A program made the position numbers and the translations under genes. The notes under the pieces were generated by a model, which did not search any database, had not been told where the DNA came from, and saw only the letters and a list, made by a program, of their open reading frames with translations. From Paenibacillus sp. Marseille-Q4541 (GTDB taxonomy: Bacteria > Bacillota > Bacilli > Paenibacillales > Paenibacillaceae): DNA of 64,000 nt. Below, in pieces: positions 18,111 through 26,735 of this stretch. Numbering within the stretch: the stretch's first letter is position 1; each line of letters begins with the position of its first letter. Location: positions 248,001-312,000 of the forward strand of contig NZ_JAGXCY010000002.1 in NCBI RefSeq assembly GCF_018310695.1, read 5' to 3'.

Positions 18111-18143
18111 TTACACCGGATGCCCTGCATTAACTTTTTTCAT
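18111..18143 (-). CDS. Leader peptide 2 upstream of the MFS gene (10 aa)
   Basis: The ORF encodes MKKVNAGHPV. It has GGAGGAGGAG six bases before the ATG, one of the strongest ribosome sites here. It begins inside the end of leader 1 (14-base overlap), so the two are likely coupled. Its 3' half forms one arm of an inverted repeat (AGGGCAT/ATGCCCT, 18091-18127 region). It ends 43 bases before the transporter start. A regulatory role is inferred from layout. Confidence 0.5.
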   Translation of the reverse strand: MKKVNAGHPV

Positions 18144-18210
18144 CGTTTTCTCCTCCTCCTTTATTCATTTTCTGTCGTTTGCACATCGTCATTATAAACT
18201 TGGCATTCAT
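18130..18210 (-). CDS. Leader peptide 1 upstream of the MFS gene (26 aa)
   Basis: The ORF begins MNAKFIMTMCKRQKMNKGGG and ends ENDEKS, with AAGGAGGAGATC before the ATG. It is Met- and Lys-rich with no recognised domain. Its Gly-Gly-Gly codons are themselves the ribosome site of leader 2. It is the first ORF of the transcript that leads to the efflux gene. Confidence 0.5.
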   Translation of the reverse strand: MNAKFIMTMCKRQKMNKGGGENDEKS

Positions 18211-18379
18211 TTTGATCTCCTCCTTGAAATTTTATCCATTAGCATACCTTATTCCTCACCATCTGGCAATCATCCATACAAGATACGTGCCTATTTTCAC
18301 GGCAGAAATGTATTAGCCCAAACCTATACCCATTATTTGTCATAAGATGCAGGAGGTTGGTGAGGGGAGGTCAGTACTC

Positions 18380-18520
18380 ATGAGCGAAGAAAAACGTAAT
18401 GGCGGATATGGCTATGGATGTGGTGAATCTGGATTTGGCGGCGGAGGATACCAGTCTATCGGAGCAATCTTAGTTCTCTTCATACTTCTTGTTATCATTT
18501 CTCGTGCATTCTCCTGGTAG
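18380..18520 (+). CDS. YjcZ-family small sporulation/membrane protein (46 aa)
   Basis: The product starts MSEEKRNGGYGYGCGESGFG and ends with one transmembrane segment (IGAILVLFILLVIIS) and RAFSW. The Gly/Tyr-rich head followed by a single helix is the YjcZ family pattern, small membrane proteins found in spore formers and linked to sporulation. GGGGAGG lies nine bases before the ATG. A bidirectional terminator follows at once. The family assignment rests on composition and layout, which are distinctive. Confidence 0.82.
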   Translation: MSEEKRNGGYGYGCGESGFGGGGYQSIGAILVLFILLVIISRAFSW

Positions 18521-18536
18521 TCATCTTGTGAAAAAT

Positions 18537-18572
18537 AAAGAAGACATCTTCCACTGTGAAGATGTCTTCTTT
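18537..18572. terminator. Bidirectional terminator between YjcZ-like gene and oxidoreductase
   Basis: The 15-base arms AAAGAAGACATCTTC and GAAGATGTCTTCTTT enclose a six-base loop. It serves the rightward YjcZ-like gene and the leftward oxidoreductase, which stops at 18582. Confidence 0.88.
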
Positions 18573-18581
18573 GCTTGTTCA

Positions 18582-19481
18582 TCAAAAATCAGCTTGAATC
18601 AAATCCATATTGATTCCAATTGCTGCACGGCTCCCTTCCCCGGCAGCGATAATAAGCTGAGTCGGAGACACGACTGAACTGTCTCCAGAAGCATAGATCC
18701 AGCGGATATTGGTTCTCCCAAAATCATCCGTCTGAATGGCTCCCTTGTTATTCATTTGACAGCCCAGTTTGTAGCAAATCGCACTTGGCTGGGATAGTTG
18801 AGGGGTCACAAATCCTGCCTCACAATAAAGTTGATCTCCATTCGTAAATACGACACCGCTTATTTTCCCTTCTGTCCCAACCAGATGATGTATCGGCTGA
18901 TCCCGTACTTGAATCCCTTTAGACCCCAGTATTCGATATTGCTCTAAAGTAAGAATGGAATGCCCATTGGTACATAACACCAGATCTTTACTCCAGTGCT
19001 GAATAATCCGAGCTGTAGCAAATGCGTTCATCGATTCCGTAATAAGAACAAGCTTCTTCCCTCTTATTTCATACCCATCACAATAGGGACAACTAAACAA
19101 ACTTTGTCCATAAAAAGAATCTAGGCCTTTTATCTGAGGAAGGGTTTCCTTTAGGCCCGTAGCTAAAAGCAATGTTCTGGCTGCCGCCTGTTTGCCTGTT
19201 GAGGATAGAACTTCAACCCCCCCACTAGCCCCTTGGCGCACATCAACAACTTCTTCATTTATCATTTTTACGGAAGGATAAGCACTCAGATCCTTGTACG
19301 CAAATCTTCTGAACTCTGCCGGACTTACACCATCCCGCGTCAAAAAACCATGAGAGTGGCGTGTAGGAGCATGTCTTGGTCTGCCCTGATCAAAGATAAG
19401 AACAGTTCGCAATGAACGCCCAAGTACTAACGCCGCACTAAGCCCTGCTGGGCCACCTCCGATGATAATACAATCAAACAT
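18582..19481 (-). CDS. FAD-dependent thioredoxin reductase-like oxidoreductase
   Basis: This flavoprotein has the thioredoxin-reductase fold: the FAD dinucleotide motif IIGGGPAGLSAALVLG at the start, a central redox pair in FSCPYCDGYE, an NAD(P)-binding segment, and the C-terminal FAD block YASGDSSVVSPTQLIIAAG. The spacing of the pair (C-x2-C) matches active disulphide reductases. It has 299 aa. The partner may be a thioredoxin or another dithiol; the substrate is unknown. It stands alone between terminators. A second member of the family lies at 27490-28398 (CPDCDGYE). Confidence 0.88.
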   Translation of the reverse strand: MFDCIIIGGGPAGLSAALVLGRSLRTVLIFDQGRPRHAPTRHSHGFLTRDGVSPAEFRRFAYKDLSAYPSVKMINEEVVDVRQGASGGVEVLSSTGKQAAARTLLLATGLKETLPQIKGLDSFYGQSLFSCPYCDGYEIRGKKLVLITESMNAFATARIIQHWSKDLVLCTNGHSILTLEQYRILGSKGIQVRDQPIHHLVGTEGKISGVVFTNGDQLYCEAGFVTPQLSQPSAICYKLGCQMNNKGAIQTDDFGRTNIRWIYASGDSSVVSPTQLIIAAGEGSRAAIGINMDLIQADF

Positions 19482-19680
19482 AGGGACACCTCTTTTTATC
19501 GAGCATCACTTTCTAGGCATTATATGTTGTTCATATCTGTTCTACGTCCATTAAATTTCATTGTGATTTCAGACTGTTTTCAGCTTCTACTCAGTTTGAA
19601 GACATGTTCAGTTCATATGAAAACGATACACTGTTCTCATCAAGTAAGTTTAACTACATTGTTTAAAGGAGATCTAGAAA

Positions 19681-20277
19681 ATGAATCAAAAAAACAAGTC
19701 ACAACTTATGTCTATTGGATTAGGCATTGTACTGCTTTTCATGTTATCCGGGTGTGGTACAACAACAGAAAATGCCCAGAGCAGCACTGCCTCCGTACCT
19801 GAGACATCTTCTTCAGCAAGTACTACTGCCTCATCATCAGAAACGCAGGGAACGATGCTTCTTGGCAAGGTTAAATCTTTAGATGAAAATACACTTACCA
19901 TTTATACATCATCGATGCAGCCTGGTCAGGGCGAGGGGATGAACGGAGCAGAACCGCCACAAGGTCAGCCGCCTGCGGGTTCTGGAGCTGGAACAGGAAC
20001 TCCTCCAGAACAAGGACAAGCACCAGAAGGAGAAGTACCGGCGATGCCACAGGATGGAACTGCACCACCGGATATGGATAATTTATTTACGGAGGAGACA
20101 ACGGAAATTACCATTACGGACACCACAAATATGCCTTCCTCTGAACTGCAAGCAGACGATATTGTAGATATTACACTTGAAGAAGGAACACAGAATGCAC
20201 TTTCAGTACAAGTTCACGAAGGATTCGGGGGTCAAGAAAAAAGTACAACAGAAGAAAGTACAACACAAACTCCTTGA
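19681..20277 (+). CDS. Lipoprotein with Pro/Gly/Gln-rich middle, function unknown
   Basis: It has a signal sequence with the lipobox MLSGCGTT (Cys near residue 25). After a Ser/Thr linker comes a short beta-rich part (GTMLLGKVKSLDENTLTIYT), a low-complexity Pro-Gly-Gln stretch (about 85-125) and a second part (ITITDTTNMPSSELQADDIV), the two halves resembling one small OB-like or DUF5666-type domain split by the linker. AAAGGAG precedes the ATG by ten bases. It is followed by a terminator. I cannot assign a role; it is exposed at the cell surface. Confidence 0.75.
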   Translation: MNQKNKSQLMSIGLGIVLLFMLSGCGTTTENAQSSTASVPETSSSASTTASSSETQGTMLLGKVKSLDENTLTIYTSSMQPGQGEGMNGAEPPQGQPPAGSGAGTGTPPEQGQAPEGEVPAMPQDGTAPPDMDNLFTEETTEITITDTTNMPSSELQADDIVDITLEEGTQNALSVQVHEGFGGQEKSTTEESTTQTP

Positions 20278-20327
20278 TTCACCTTCGTTCTGAAATTAGA
20301 TGAAATTATAAGGTATTCTTCATAACA

Positions 20328-20358
20328 AAACCCCCTTCCAATTGGTAAGGGGGCTTTG
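20328..20358. terminator. Terminator between convergent genes
   Basis: A CCCCCTT/AAGGGGG stem with an inner CCA/TGG continuation and one bulge, flanked by AAAA and TTTGTT, lies between the lipoprotein and the leftward secreted protein gene. It probably serves both. Confidence 0.8.
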
Positions 20359-20372
20359 TTCTATTCTAGAGC

Positions 20373-20927
20373 TTAAGGGATATATTGCTGTACAATTTGA
20401 ATGACTTCTCCATCTTGAATTGTTACATGATAAGGAAACTGACTCATATCCAAGTTCTCTTTATTTTCATAAAGTTGGATGAACTTCTCAAGACTGATCT
20501 TCTCATTCCAGTTCAGATCAATATCTTCTGGATTGCCTGTACGATCATAAATTTGTACTAGCACTTCCGCATCCGGAGCGATTTTCAGCTCTTGGATCGA
20601 TTGGTCATCATTTACGATATAATAACCATCCGGTGCATAATCAATTCCTGCATTCGGTTCATGCTCTACGAGAGCCTCATCTGCTGCTTTACCTTCAAAC
20701 CAATCAATATCATCAGCTAGAATCGTAAGTTGCCCAGCTTCATTGACAAGATTCGTAACATAAATGGTTTCCTTGGTTGTATCTGCTGTATCTTTATTTT
20801 CAGTCTGCTCGGCTGGATTAGAAGTTTTGGCTAACACGGTTGCCGAATCATAATTTATATTTCCATATGTAAAGGATCCCAAAAAGATTACACTCAATAA
20901 ACTAATAGCAAGTATTGATTTTTTCAT
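20373..20927 (-). CDS. Secreted protein of unknown function
   Basis: The 184-aa product has an N-terminal signal peptide (MKKSILAISLLSVIFLGSF, probable cleavage near VLAKT) and a very acidic mature part. The text ETIYVTNLVNEAGQLTILAD and the end VTIQDGEVIQIVQQYIP suggest a small beta-rich domain. No motif or catalytic residue is recognised. ATG at 20927 is preceded by GGAGAG. It is convergent with the lipoprotein gene and shares its terminator. Confidence 0.72.
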   Translation of the reverse strand: MKKSILAISLLSVIFLGSFTYGNINYDSATVLAKTSNPAEQTENKDTADTTKETIYVTNLVNEAGQLTILADDIDWFEGKAADEALVEHEPNAGIDYAPDGYYIVNDDQSIQELKIAPDAEVLVQIYDRTGNPEDIDLNWNEKISLEKFIQLYENKENLDMSQFPYHVTIQDGEVIQIVQQYIP

Positions 20928-21172
20928 CCTGCATCTCTCCTCATGTTCAGCATGATCCCAAAAAGTGAATCACCTGACTTGTTCCTAGTGTCGAAAAAAC
21001 GGTGCACCCAGCAATTGTTGGGTTATCAATTCATCTCTATGCACTCGAATTTCGGCTCTAGATATAGTATAAACGTTGTAAATGATGAAAGAGTTTCAAA
21101 GTTGTTATCAAAAATATAATAAATATTCATATCAAGGTCTAATGGGTCCCTCTAAGACTTATCTTGAATACA

Positions 21173-21517
21173 TTATGAATCAGCTTTGACAAAACGGACA
21201 AGTACCCTTGCTAAGATGAGTTTCTCTTCATTATCTGCAACATTCCATAATTCTTGAAGTAATTTTTCCTCACGATTTCGTGGTTCTTCCTTCAAAGCAA
21301 GAATATCTGCTATCTTCTGGGCTACTTTTGACATTTGTTCTTCATCCAGCCCCAGTGATTCACCAAGCGATACCCTTTTGCTTAAATATTGTTTGAATGC
21401 ATCAAAACTTTCAAGGATATCTTCTTTTTGCTCGGGATCCATTCGCTGCATCACACTTTCCACCTGATCGAGACTCATTTCTTTATCCTTATTGATCATA
21501 TGTGTTTGTTCTGACAT
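21173..21517 (-). CDS. DUF3243-domain protein (YmfJ-like)
   Basis: The conserved block is clear: FDAFKQYLSKRVSLGESLGL, then QKIADILALKEEPRNREEKL and a C-terminal ELWNVADNEEKLILARVLVR. This matches the DUF3243 family of small cytoplasmic helical proteins widespread in Bacillales, of unknown function. ATG at 21517 follows GGAGGG by seven bases; the frame upstream to 21556 has no ribosome site. It is 114 aa. The left end of the integrated element lies about 50 bases upstream. Confidence 0.85.
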   Translation of the reverse strand: MSEQTHMINKDKEMSLDQVESVMQRMDPEQKEDILESFDAFKQYLSKRVSLGESLGLDEEQMSKVAQKIADILALKEEPRNREEKLLQELWNVADNEEKLILARVLVRFVKADS

Positions 21518-21567
21518 CGTGTATCCCTCCAAATATTTTTTCCTAGGTTTTTCCATAGCTCGTCTTA

Positions 21568-21846
21568 CTTTCTATTAACCTTGTCCCTCAGCTTGAAACA
21601 ACATCCACGAGTAAAATTTGTGAAAAGATCTCATTTTTTCATTTTATGAAGTGCTTTGTTAATCCAAATTCCAGACAATACGCCATCACCCATTGCGACT
21701 GCAACCTGTTCTGAATGTATACCCATTCTCAACTGATGTCATTCTCGAACGCGCATCTGCCACCACGTGCTTATTATCCGCAATTTCTGCACCGAGTTGT
21801 TCAGCAAGTTCGGAATGAACTGGGTTATTCCCAAAAGCAATAAATC
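21568..21846. repeat. Left copy of the direct repeat bounding the integrated element
   Basis: This 279-base stretch matches 27427-27725 in the same orientation with three single-base differences and a 20-base deletion (after the shared GTATACC near 21723). It covers the last part of the FAD oxidoreductase gene, its stop and 63 bases beyond. Homology ends sharply at 21846. Confidence 0.93.
21631..21846 (-). pseudogene. Displaced 3' fragment of the FAD oxidoreductase gene
   Basis: It encodes the last part of the protein at 27490-28398 (FIAFGNNPVHSELAEQLGAE and following). A 20-base deletion shifts the frame after SVEN, and the 5' part is absent, so it cannot make a functional protein. It marks the displaced native end or a carried copy. 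Confidence 0.88.
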
Positions 21847-21899
21847 TTTCGGACGAAAACCTTTGTAGATAAAGGGTTACGCGACTATCGAATAGCCAC

Positions 21900-21918
21900 T
21901 TGGTCATATATTGGTCAC
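21900..21918 (+). repeat. TTGGTCA repeats near the left end of the element
   Basis: TTGGTCAT (21900) and TTGGTCAC (21911) lie in direct orientation between the left repeat and the integrase remnant. Three GGTCAC copies lie in the same orientation near the right end. They are candidate arm-type binding sites of the integrase. Confidence 0.5.
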
Positions 21919-21943
21919 ATTGCGATCATTATTCTAAATTCTC

Positions 21944-22246
21944 TTAATCACTCAAGTACACAACTTGTTCTAAATTTTCTGCAACTTCGTTCGCCACACT
22001 CCGAAGAACATGACTATAGGTATCAAGTGTTACTCCTACTTGAGAGTGTCCCAAACTTTCCGAAACTACCTTTGCATTAGTGTTCATTGTTAACAATAGA
22101 GTTGCATGAGAAAGCCTTAAATCGTGGAATCGAATAGATGGCAAGTTCGATTGAGCAGAGTCTCTTTTGAATGCATCATATAGTCTGTTCGGGAGCACTT
22201 GCTTACCATTCTTAAGATTAAATATAACAAAATCCATTCTATCCAT
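21944..22246 (-). pseudogene. Tyrosine recombinase (phage-type integrase), C-terminal remnant
   Basis: Only about 100 residues remain, carrying the C-terminal catalytic boxes: FHDLRLSHATLLL (His and Arg), LGHSQVGVTLDTYSH (second His and the nucleophile Tyr) and a normal tail. The arm-binding and core-binding domains and the first catalytic Arg are missing, and full members are about 370-390 aa. Upstream (22250-22350) is a decayed ORF that begins with a good ribosome site (MENQIHVSGFLTKRD, ATG at 22348) and then breaks frame. The fragment adjoins the att-like repeat, the usual place for an integrase. Confidence 0.85.
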
Positions 22247-22509
22247 TCTTCTATCTCATCTTTAGAGAGTATTTTGATGAGTTTCTCTCTATAAGCTTGT
22301 TTAATCTCTTTTTGTTAGAAATCCAGAGACATGTATTTGATTCTCCATAATATCCTCCTGTTTTTTAAATCAAAGTCGTCTTTTATTAATTCTTATATTT
22401 TTACATGTATGGTGCATTTAGAGTATAGTTAAGGGATTCCCATAAAGAAGACGGTCATCTTATAAAAGTTCAACGTATCTATAAATCAAAAGAAGATCTT
22501 CTAAATAGA

Positions 22510-22902
22510 ATGAAGTCAGTCGATGCTACATCTCAAATTAATTTCAATCTGCAGGATATGTCTCTACATATCACGATTACATCTTCAACTGAAGATCAAT
22601 TGTTCATCAAACTATCAGAATTCGTAAATTATGATGATGATCCTCAGCTTTTAGCGGATGATTCGTTTTTTATAATATTGAATGAAATCAAAGCCATTAA
22701 TTCTGGCGAGAAATTTATTGGACCATTATTGGATCTATTTAATAGAATACTTGTTGCTGTGGTTCTTATGCCCGAAGAACATTACCATATAACAGATAAA
22801 AAGCTAATTGATGAGATTCAAAAAGATTTTTATTGGAGCGATATCTATGAGAGTGGAAATTTAAAAACTTATGTAATATTTCTTTCTGCCGAAAATTTGT
22901 GA
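22510..22902 (+). CDS. Hypothetical protein in the integrated element
   Basis: This 130-aa acidic protein (MKSVDATSQINFNLQDMSLH) contains an amphipathic middle and ends DIYESGNLKTYVIFLSAENL. No motif is recognised. The ribosome site is weak, and the same frame is open for about 25 codons upstream (HLIKVQRIYKSKEDLL) without a good start, so it may be the 3' part of a longer, truncated gene. It is followed 31 bases later by a small membrane protein in the same direction. Confidence 0.5.
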   Translation: MKSVDATSQINFNLQDMSLHITITSSTEDQLFIKLSEFVNYDDDPQLLADDSFFIILNEIKAINSGEKFIGPLLDLFNRILVAVVLMPEEHYHITDKKLIDEIQKDFYWSDIYESGNLKTYVIFLSAENL

Positions 22903-22933
22903 ATTCTTATAATTAGCCTCTGGAGGTGTGCCT

Positions 22934-23194
22934 ATGTTTATTTATTGGGTTATTGGTCTGGGTATAATAAGCGCTTTAATTCTTAATTGGCCTTTCAAGA
23001 AATTTCTAAGTATAAAACCAACGTTTACAGATATCATGATACTAACTCTGTTTTTACTTGGAGTAGGATATCTCTTTGAAGTTTTATTTAAATATAATTC
23101 AGATCCTTTTGTTGCTGTCATGACCATTATTACTTCAATCATACTTGCTTTCCGTCGCTATATGGAAATAAAGAAAACCTTTAAACAATCATAA
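22934..23194 (+). CDS. Small membrane protein in the integrated element
   Basis: The 86-aa product has three hydrophobic segments (FIYWVIGLGIISALILNW, IMILTLFLLGVGYLFEVLF, VAVMTIITSIILAF) and a basic tail. ATG at 22934 follows GGAGG by seven bases; GTG at 22928 would overlap that site. No family is recognised. Pairing with the preceding cytoplasmic ORF suggests a two-gene unit. Confidence 0.65.
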   Translation: MFIYWVIGLGIISALILNWPFKKFLSIKPTFTDIMILTLFLLGVGYLFEVLFKYNSDPFVAVMTIITSIILAFRRYMEIKKTFKQS

Positions 23195-23578
23195 GTTAAT
23201 CTTCATAACTAGACCTTGAGAAGAGGTTTTTTATTTGTCATCAAGGGAGTGATTATTGGCATTAATAACATACCAATCACTAACTCTTTGAATAGCCAAT
23301 GATCTATGAGATAGGTGAACAAAATACACATGCCTATTGCTAGTATTCATCTAGTTCTATGTTCATTCTTTTCAGTAGTGTTTTGATATGCATTGTCCTC
23401 TCTGAATAAATATGGGTTTCATTAATAAAGTTCATTTATCTGATTTATTACTCGATTTATTAGCTCTGTTTCTTCAAACAAATTCTCTAACAGTCAAGTT
23501 ATCAAAATATAATACAACCCCATTTTTGCGAACAATCATATACTTATCCTCATTCCTATCTTCATTAAAAAGTGTCTC
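23195..23578. other. Gene-poor part of the element with small remnants
   Basis: No intact gene was seen. A leftward fragment (YMIVRKNGVVLYFDNLTVRE, about 23480-23570) looks like the C-terminus of a lost gene. The rest is AT-rich without ribosome sites. Confidence 0.45.
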
Positions 23579-24291
23579 CTAAACGATAAATTTAATGGAT
23601 TCAAGAGAATCGGATAAAGATACATAAATCCACCCGTAAAGTCCCGTAATTGATCTCCGTTGTTACTGAAATATCTACCCCATTCATGTCTTCCAAATGA
23701 ACTTGCACCATCAATCCCAATCTTGTCTCCATCATAACTAAACCAAATGTCATCATTTTTTTGTAAGTAACTAGTTGGGGTATGCCCGAATACAACTTTT
23801 ATTGTCTGTGTTGGTCATTTTATTTCTATAAAAGATATCTCTGATCCAGAGAAAGTCATCGTCATGTGTCAGTTCACATGACCTATAAAATGGATTAATT
23901 CCTGCATGAACAAATATATGACTGTCTGTCTCATGGTAATAAGGTAGAGAATTAAGAAACTCTATGTGATGCATGTAATGTTTTAAAATAAACTCTTTTG
24001 CTTTCTCATATGTATCCCAATCAAATTGCTCTTCGAAGAAATCAAAACCACAATAACTCTCAACCGTCTGGTAAGCACCGTTATTCAACCACAACTCATC
24101 TTCGCCATTTAACATAGCATCCACAAACATTTGATCGTGGTTACCCTTTAGAATAACTACTCCATGTTCTTCGTGTAATGTCTTTACTTGTTCAACAACC
24201 TGCCTACTTTTAATACCTCTGTCTACATAATCACCAAGAAGAATTAAATTGTCTGAGCCTGGATTGTATTTATTTTGAAAAAGCAGCGGTT
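23579..24291 (-). pseudogene. PPP-family metallophosphatase, truncated and frameshifted
   Basis: The frame shows the PPP-phosphatase motifs LILLGDYVDRG, VILKGNHDQ and FVHAGINP, followed after a one-base frameshift near 23810 by VVFGHTPTSYL and the end of the fold. The first block (a DIHG motif) and the start codon are missing, because the sequence switches at about 24291. Full members are about 240 aa. It is therefore doubly broken. Confidence 0.8.
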
Positions 24292-24400
24292 TTCTTATCT
24301 AATTTTATTTTTCTTTGATTTTTACAAAATATTGTTTATAAATTACATATATTGGTTATTTATCCATTGTACTAAAAAAATATATATTGGAGGTAAAGAA

Positions 24401-25594
24401 ATGAAGCGACTTTTTACAGCACTATCTTTTTTTCTTGTTATCCTATTGATTCCAGCTAATTTTGCTGGGGCTGCATCCAACGAAGAAGGAGATACGATAA
24501 GTATCAATCTCGATGAAGAAAACTTAAATTCAATATCATTGGATACTATTAAATCTCACATAAGTAAACCTGGTAATACATTGATACTAGAGGCAAACGA
24601 AATTGATAAATTAGAAGTCTACAACAACATACTAGAACCTTTGAAAATACCTTTGTTTTTAGAAGATAACGAATTCGTTCAGGCAAATCCTGATGCAGAA
24701 CCGTCAAAAGAAGAAACTAGTATTGATGGTTGGGAGAACGTAACTGTTGAAACTAAAACAACGTTAATTGCCCTATACAATGCTCATGGGAAAATTACAG
24801 TGTTGCAAAACGATCAACCTATTAACAAAGAAGCAGAAAAAGCAAAAACGTTCAGGACTTACACGACAACAGATAGTATAGAATCGTTTATCGAAGATTT
24901 TAAGAATGATATGGACAAAATTATTCCTTCTCAAGAGGTTGCGCCCTTAGCGGTACAAGAAGGGGAGCTTCTCACTAGTATTCGAAAATCATTTTCTGTA
25001 GACGGAAGTTATGTAGCTATAGGCGGCACTACCGTTAAATACATTGCAGGTAAAGCTGTAACTGATTATATTTTATATGCAAACGGAACAGGTACCCATT
25101 TCTACGTTCTTGCTGATTCTCAAGTTTCTCCGGCAGGGGTAGCCGATACCAATAATTCAGTTTACACTTCTGGGTATAAATCAAATATTAGAACTAACTC
25201 AACTACTAATTCATTAATAAGTTGGACCCCAAACACTTCTAATTTAAACTTGAATACCAGTTCATCATATCAAGTTGGGGTGAGTGTTGCTGGGACAGGA
25301 ATTTCACTGAATTTCGGTTACACATGGAGTGGTAAATCATCTACAAGTTTGCAAGGTTTAGGCGACAAAACAAGCGGTTTAACAACTAGTTTTTACTCAA
25401 GGGAAGGCAATGTACTAACAGGCTATGGGCTTGCCTCTTCTAAATTCACCACTGGACATGGTGCATTAATTAAAGCTTCTAACAAAGTACTATCTTTTTC
25501 TTCAAGCCATCAATTTAGAAATTCTAATTTACAATCAGCTGGTGGTACTTGGTATTCTACAACGGCCACTAACCTTTCATACAGTTATAATTAA
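24401..25594 (+). CDS. Secreted protein of unknown function, cargo of the element
   Basis: The 397-aa product starts with a signal peptide (MKRLFTALSFFLVILLIPAN, cleavage near GAASN). An acidic helical part (about 30-210) is followed by a Ser/Thr/Asn/Gly-rich region with alternating polar and hydrophobic residues (ISLNFGYTWSGKSSTSLQGL) ending in SYSYN, which suggests beta-structure. There are no cysteines. The ribosome site GGAGG lies seven bases before the ATG; the frame upstream to 24275 has none. A small membrane protein follows 65 bases later, then a terminator. Composition is AT-rich relative to the core genes. A bacteriocin or toxin role is possible but unproved. Confidence 0.7.
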   Translation: MKRLFTALSFFLVILLIPANFAGAASNEEGDTISINLDEENLNSISLDTIKSHISKPGNTLILEANEIDKLEVYNNILEPLKIPLFLEDNEFVQANPDAEPSKEETSIDGWENVTVETKTTLIALYNAHGKITVLQNDQPINKEAEKAKTFRTYTTTDSIESFIEDFKNDMDKIIPSQEVAPLAVQEGELLTSIRKSFSVDGSYVAIGGTTVKYIAGKAVTDYILYANGTGTHFYVLADSQVSPAGVADTNNSVYTSGYKSNIRTNSTTNSLISWTPNTSNLNLNTSSSYQVGVSVAGTGISLNFGYTWSGKSSTSLQGLGDKTSGLTTSFYSREGNVLTGYGLASSKFTTGHGALIKASNKVLSFSSSHQFRNSNLQSAGGTWYSTTATNLSYSYN

Positions 25595-25659
25595 GGCTGG
25601 ACATATTACCTATGAAAAGTTATCATTTTTAGGTAATATATATCAAAAGGAGGCATATT

Positions 25660-25881
25660 ATGGTTAGGATTTTCTTGGGTTGCACATCAATTTTGTCTTC
25701 CGTTATTATCCTGTGTACAGGATTTATACTTTCCGGTCTAAATTCATTGCAAGATGCCATTACTAGTCGTAGCGGTGGTTTCGTTTACAGCATCTTCGAT
25801 ATTAACTTATTTTGGTTTATAGTTCCCATCTTGTTGTTTATAATTGGTGTCATCTTTATCTATTCAAATTCTGAAAAATAA
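25660..25881 (+). CDS. Small membrane protein after the secreted protein
   Basis: This 73-aa protein has two transmembrane helices (FLGCTSILSSVIILCTGFIL and FWFIVPILLFIIGVIFIYS) with a short loop. AAAAGGAGG precedes the ATG by six bases. It shares the transcript of the secreted protein, and a terminator follows. Its place makes an immunity or accessory function conceivable. I do not recognise the family. Confidence 0.7.
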   Translation: MVRIFLGCTSILSSVIILCTGFILSGLNSLQDAITSRSGGFVYSIFDINLFWFIVPILLFIIGVIFIYSNSEK

Positions 25882-25890
25882 CAACTATAT

Positions 25891-25936
25891 AAAAGATCAA
25901 TGGATAATGAGAACTCGTTCATTCCATTGGTCTTTT
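25891..25936 (+). terminator. Terminator of the secreted-protein unit
   Basis: AAAAGATCAATGGA (25891) and TCCATTGGTCTTTT (25923) form a 14-base stem with one G-T pair, followed by TATTTTTAT. Confidence 0.85.
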
Positions 25937-26019
25937 ATTTTTATGAAAGCTACATTTCATTATTTAATATTGTTTATAAAGAAGTCGCGTTATACAACTC
26001 CTCTATAAATTTAGAAAAT

Positions 26020-26058
26020 AAAAAACGATGTACTGAAAGTTTAAGTACATCGTTTTTT
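26020..26058. terminator. Second hairpin, bidirectional terminator-like
   Basis: Perfect 15-base arms (AAAAAACGATGTACT and AGTACATCGTTTTTT) enclose a nine-base loop. No gene ends directly here, so it may be a relic of a lost gene or a back-up terminator. Confidence 0.75.
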
Positions 26059-26157
26059 ATTTACTGAAATTTTTTAGACAAATCATATATGATAATTTTA
26101 TAAAAATAAAATCTATATTTAATAAAGCTCTAGCTTGCTTATTCTATCTACAAAAAG

Positions 26158-26186
26158 AAAGCCCAGTTCTACGAGAACCAGGCTTT
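26158..26186 (-). terminator. Terminator after the 26.2-26.7 kb remnant
   Basis: AAAGCC...GTTCT/AGAAC...GGCTTT stem with a small internal mismatch and a three-base loop, 18 bases after the stop of the leftward frame. Confidence 0.75.
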
Positions 26187-26204
26187 AATAATTCTAGATT
26201 AGAT

Positions 26205-26735
26205 TTAGTTATATACGTTACCGGCAAATGCAGTTGCTTGTGTGATAAGATTCTTGCAATTCAAATAAAGCGGCACGCCTGTATGCACTAATTTACTTGT
26301 AAATGTGTTGTAATACCATTCGTTTGATAGTGACTGTTTGTAAGTTCCCCATACACCAATTTTTGATAGCGGCGATGTTTGTCCTGTTACTCCATGAAGC
26401 CAAATAGAATACATCATATCAGCTTGCTTAGTATTGGACTCTGGTTCTTGCCAGCCTTTAATGGATATAGCATTTGCACTATATTTACGTTCAAAAACAT
26501 TAGAAGAATTATGCTGTTGTAAGCCGCCTATTGTTGCAGCATAATAGCTAATTGCTGCTTTTGGAGTTGGCGCTGCTGCTTCTGTGTAACCGTAAGAAGC
26601 ATTGTTATTTTTGTATAGCTCTACCTGGTTATTCTCTCCCAATGGTTCAAGTGGGCTAGTTTTCTCTAAAGTTGTACTAGTTTCTTCGAGAATTTCTTTA
26701 GCTTCTGGGTTATCTTTGTCAACTAATATGTATTC
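26205..26735 (-). pseudogene. Truncated gene for a probable exported protein
   Basis: The open frame gives about 176 residues, from EYILVDKDNPEAKEILEET through SYGYTEAAAPTPKAAISYYA to FAGNVYN. There is no proper start: the only initiators (for example TTG at 26642) lack ribosome sites, and the frame stops at the point where an unrelated phage fragment begins. It is therefore the 3' part of a larger gene. No family is recognised; the composition suggests an extracytoplasmic domain. Confidence 0.6.

Noticed and set aside
21686..21907. 73-codon leftward ORF
   Set aside because: It is a junction of element sequence with the frameshifted displaced 3' end of the oxidoreductase gene, not a real gene.
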